Source of the DNA: Aquificaceae bacterium
GTDB lineage: Bacteria > Aquificota > Aquificia > Aquificales > Aquificaceae
DNA length: 8,079 bases
NCBI GenBank assembly: GCA_015487835.1
Contig: WFOY01000255.1
Span: 1-8,079, forward strand
Reading direction: 5' to 3'
Part shown: piece by piece, positions 6,096-8,079 of the stretch
Position numbering within the stretch: the first letter of the stretch is position 1
How the letters are laid out: the number at the start of each line of letters is the position of its first letter
The notes under the pieces: generated by a model
The model's database searches: none
What the model saw: the letters and a program-made list of their open reading frames with translations, nothing else
What the model was told of the DNA's origin: nothing
Program-made: the position numbers and the translations under genes

Positions 6096-7850
6096 ATGTC
6101 TAGAAAGGGTGCCGATATAGTCATAGAGGCCCTCAAAGAAGAGGGTGTGGAGGTGATCTTCGGCCTTCCCGGCGGGGCCATAATGGAGGTTTACGACGCC
6201 CTTTACAGGGACGGGACCATAAAACACATACTGGTAAGGCACGAGCAGGGAGCGGGACACATGGCCGAGGGCTACGCCAAGGCAACGGGAAAGGTAGGCG
6301 TGGCAATGACCACCTCAGGCCCCGGAGCCACCAACGTGGTGACCGCCATAGCGGACGCCTACATGGATTCGGTCCCCATAGTGGTTATAACCGGTCAGGT
6401 TCCCACCCACCTCATAGGCAACGACGCCTTCCAGGAGGTCGATATAGTCGGGATCACGAGGGCCATAACCAAGCACAACTTCCTTGTAAGGAGCATAGAG
6501 GAACTTCCCCTCGTGATAAGGCAGGCCTTCTACATAGCGAGGACGGGAAGGCCCGGACCTGTCCTCGTGGACCTACCCAAGGATATAACCCAGAAGATCT
6601 CCGACGTACCGATCCCTTCCGAGGAGGAGGTCCTTAACTCCCTGCCAGGTTACAGGCCCCATGTGGAGGGCAACCTCCAGCAGATAAAGAAGGCCGCAGA
6701 CCTGATAATGGAGGCGAAGAAACCCGTTCTCTACGTGGGTGGCGGGGCTGTGAACGCAGAGGCCCAAGAAGAACTCGTAGAACTTGCGGAGATGATGCGT
6801 ATCCCCGTTACCACGACTACCCAGGGGAAGGGAGCCTTCCCCGAGACCCATCCCCTGTCGCTCAGGATGCTCGGTATGCACGGGACCTACTACGCCAACA
6901 TGGCGGTTTACAACTGCGACCTGCTCATAGCTGTTGGGGCCAGGTTTGACGACAGGGTTACCGGGAAGGTGGACGAGTTCGCACCAGAAGCGAAGATAAT
7001 CCACATAGACATAGATCCGGCTTCTATCTCCAAGAACATAATAGTGGACGTTCCCATAGTTGGGGATGTGAAGATAGTCCTTAGGAAGCTGCTGGAGGAG
7101 CTGAAGAGGAGGGGTGGAAAGATCCTTCATCCGGAGGATAGGGACCGCTGGATCGAACAGATAGAGAAGTGGAAGAAGCTCCACCCCTTAACTTACAAGA
7201 ACTCCTCCAAGGTGATAAAGCCCCAGTATGTAATAGAGCAGATCTACGAGGTAACCAGGGGGGATGCCATAATAGTCCCAGGTGTTGGTCAGCACCAGAT
7301 GTGGGCAGCGATGTTCTACAAGTACTCCTTCCCCAGGCAGTTCCTAAACTCTGGCGGGCTCGGAACCATGGGCTTTGGCCTCCCCGCGGGGATAGGTGCT
7401 AAGGTGGGTAGGCCTGACAAAGAGGTCTTCGTTGTGGACGGGGACGGGTCCTTCGTTATGACCATGCAGGAGATAATAACGGCGGTCCAGTACAGGATAC
7501 CTGTCAAGGTCGCCATAATAAACAACGCCTACCTGGGGATGGTTCGTCAGTGGCAGGAGTTCTTCTACGACAAGAGATACTCGGAGGTGGACCTGAGCGT
7601 CCAACCAGATTTTGTTAAGCTGGCCGAGTCAATGGGAGCGGTTGGGTTCAGAGCCGAGAAGCCAAAGGAGGTAAGGGAGGTCCTGGAAGAGGCTATGAAG
7701 ATAGACGACAGGCCTGTCATTCTGGACTTCGTCGTTGACAAGGAGGAGAACGTGCTACCCATGGTCCCGCCTGGAAAGTCTTACAGGGACATGATCTTAG
7801 AGGACGGCAAGGGCACCTCAGAGGCCGAGACCATGTACCTTGTGGGGTGA
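6096..7850 (+). CDS. ilvB: Acetolactate synthase, large catalytic subunit
   Basis: A cytosolic thiamine-diphosphate enzyme that condenses two pyruvates to 2-acetolactate (valine, leucine, pantothenate) or pyruvate with 2-ketobutyrate (isoleucine). The 584 residues are typical for the family. The N-terminal pyrimidine-binding domain carries FGLPGGAIMEVYDAL (22-36) and RHEQGAGHMAEGYA with the catalytic glutamate E50. GQVPTHLIGNDAFQE (100-114) is the acetolactate-synthase-specific segment lining the active-site channel. The central FAD-associated domain includes VLYVGGGAV (211-219) and GARFDDRVTGKVDEFAP (281-297). The C-terminal domain has the ThDP motif running from GDG (449-451) to NN (476-477), then GMVRQWQEFF with W486, the tryptophan equivalent to a known herbicide-resistance position. 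LPMVPPGKSYRDMI near the end marks true ALS rather than other ThDP enzymes. ilvN follows after six bases in the same reading frame, forming the catalytic-regulatory pair. Transcribed divergently from atpA. Confidence 0.97.
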   Translation: MSRKGADIVIEALKEEGVEVIFGLPGGAIMEVYDALYRDGTIKHILVRHEQGAGHMAEGYAKATGKVGVAMTTSGPGATNVVTAIADAYMDSVPIVVITGQVPTHLIGNDAFQEVDIVGITRAITKHNFLVRSIEELPLVIRQAFYIARTGRPGPVLVDLPKDITQKISDVPIPSEEEVLNSLPGYRPHVEGNLQQIKKAADLIMEAKKPVLYVGGGAVNAEAQEELVELAEMMRIPVTTTTQGKGAFPETHPLSLRMLGMHGTYYANMAVYNCDLLIAVGARFDDRVTGKVDEFAPEAKIIHIDIDPASISKNIIVDVPIVGDVKIVLRKLLEELKRRGGKILHPEDRDRWIEQIEKWKKLHPLTYKNSSKVIKPQYVIEQIYEVTRGDAIIVPGVGQHQMWAAMFYKYSFPRQFLNSGGLGTMGFGLPAGIGAKVGRPDKEVFVVDGDGSFVMTMQEIITAVQYRIPVKVAIINNAYLGMVRQWQEFFYDKRYSEVDLSVQPDFVKLAESMGAVGFRAEKPKEVREVLEEAMKIDDRPVILDFVVDKEENVLPMVPPGKSYRDMILEDGKGTSEAETMYLVG

Positions 7851-7856
7851 TCGGGT

Positions 7857-8079
7857 ATGGCTGATACCGTAGGTGGGTCCCAGATAACGGTAGCCAAAGG
7901 GCCCAAGTTCAGACAGACGAGGAAAGGCCAGGTAAGGAAGCACATAATAAACGTCCTCGTCAGGAACGAGATAGGTGTGCTCGCTAGGATAGCCACCCTG
8001 ATAGCCGGGAAGGGCTACAACATAGAGAGCCTCTCGGTGGGTGAGACCAACGAAAAGGGAGTGTCCCGCATGACCATAG
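7857..8079 (+). CDS. ilvN: Acetolactate synthase, small regulatory subunit (5' part)
   Basis: Only the first 74 codons are in the window. After a basic, polar lead of about 27 residues ([15 protein letters not shown]..., then [12 protein letters not shown]) comes an ACT domain typical of ALS small subunits: [40 protein letters not shown] and VSRMTI at the window edge. The subunit binds valine in its ACT domains and both activates and feedback-inhibits the large subunit. GGGGTGA at 7844-7850, at the end of ilvB, can serve as a Shine-Dalgarno (one G-U pair) six bases before ATG 7857. No later in-frame ATG, GTG or TTG precedes the ACT domain, so the N-terminal lead appears genuine; family members I know start only a few residues before the ACT domain. 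Confidence 0.95.
   Translation, partial: MADTVGGSQITVAKGPKFRQTRKGQVRKHIINVLVRNEIGVLARIATLIAGKGYNIESLSVGETNEKGVSRMTI

Noticed and set aside
6573..7184. Minus-strand open frame of about 203 codons inside ilvB
   Set aside because: It lies wholly antisense to conserved ilvB sequence, its translation is proline/tyrosine/leucine-rich without recognisable motifs, and it looks like a codon-composition shadow.
1..8079. Mobile element, CRISPR array, defence island or horizontally acquired block
   Set aside because: No direct or inverted terminal repeats, spacers, integrase/transposase genes or composition shift beyond short intergenic spacers; all genes are housekeeping or common family members.

Overview
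The window looks like ordinary, tightly packed chromosome from a thermophilic bacterium of the Aquificaceae type (Aquifex, Hydrogenobacter and relatives). SHMT and ATP synthase alpha read as close relatives of the Aquifex proteins as I remember them. Arginine is written mostly AGG/AGA and isoleucine very often ATA, the coding strands are purine-rich, and neighbouring genes overlap by a few to a few tens of bases. G+C, judged by eye, is in the low-to-mid 50s per cent, which is higher than the roughly 43% I remember for Aquifex aeolicus, so the exact genus is left open.

Layout. Positions 1-2899 are a plus-strand run: the 3' end of a radical-SAM gene of the biotin-synthase-related type (possibly a LipS-type lipoyl synthase subunit), then glyA, then an EAL-like/HDOD signalling protein whose start lies inside glyA. 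It meets tail-to-tail, with an 11-base overlap, a minus-strand series read right to left: atpA (5984 to 4473), a DUF72/YecE-like gene joined by a GTGA overlap (4476 to 3643), a 54-base AT-rich gap, panD (3588 to 3187) and a single-domain rhodanese overlapping the panD end (3215 to 2889). A 111-base divergent intergenic region (5985-6095) separates atpA from the plus-strand ilvB (6096-7850) and ilvN (7857 to beyond the end).

Function. Most of this is core metabolism: one-carbon/glycine (glyA), branched-chain amino acids and the 2-ketoisovalerate branch to pantothenate (ilvBN), beta-alanine for pantothenate/CoA (panD), and energy conservation (atpA). ilvBN and panD feed the two halves of pantothenate but are on opposite strands and not co-transcribed. 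atpA stands alone, without other F1Fo genes beside it. The less routine items are the radical-SAM gene next to glyA, the EAL-HDOD protein that has lost its catalytic EAL residues, an orphan DUF72 gene coupled to atpA, and an N-terminal extension on IlvN.

I found no tRNA, rRNA, CRISPR, insertion sequence, prophage or defence gene. No stretch longer than about 111 bases is without a gene. I do not see a previously undescribed system here; the findings are modest and scored accordingly.
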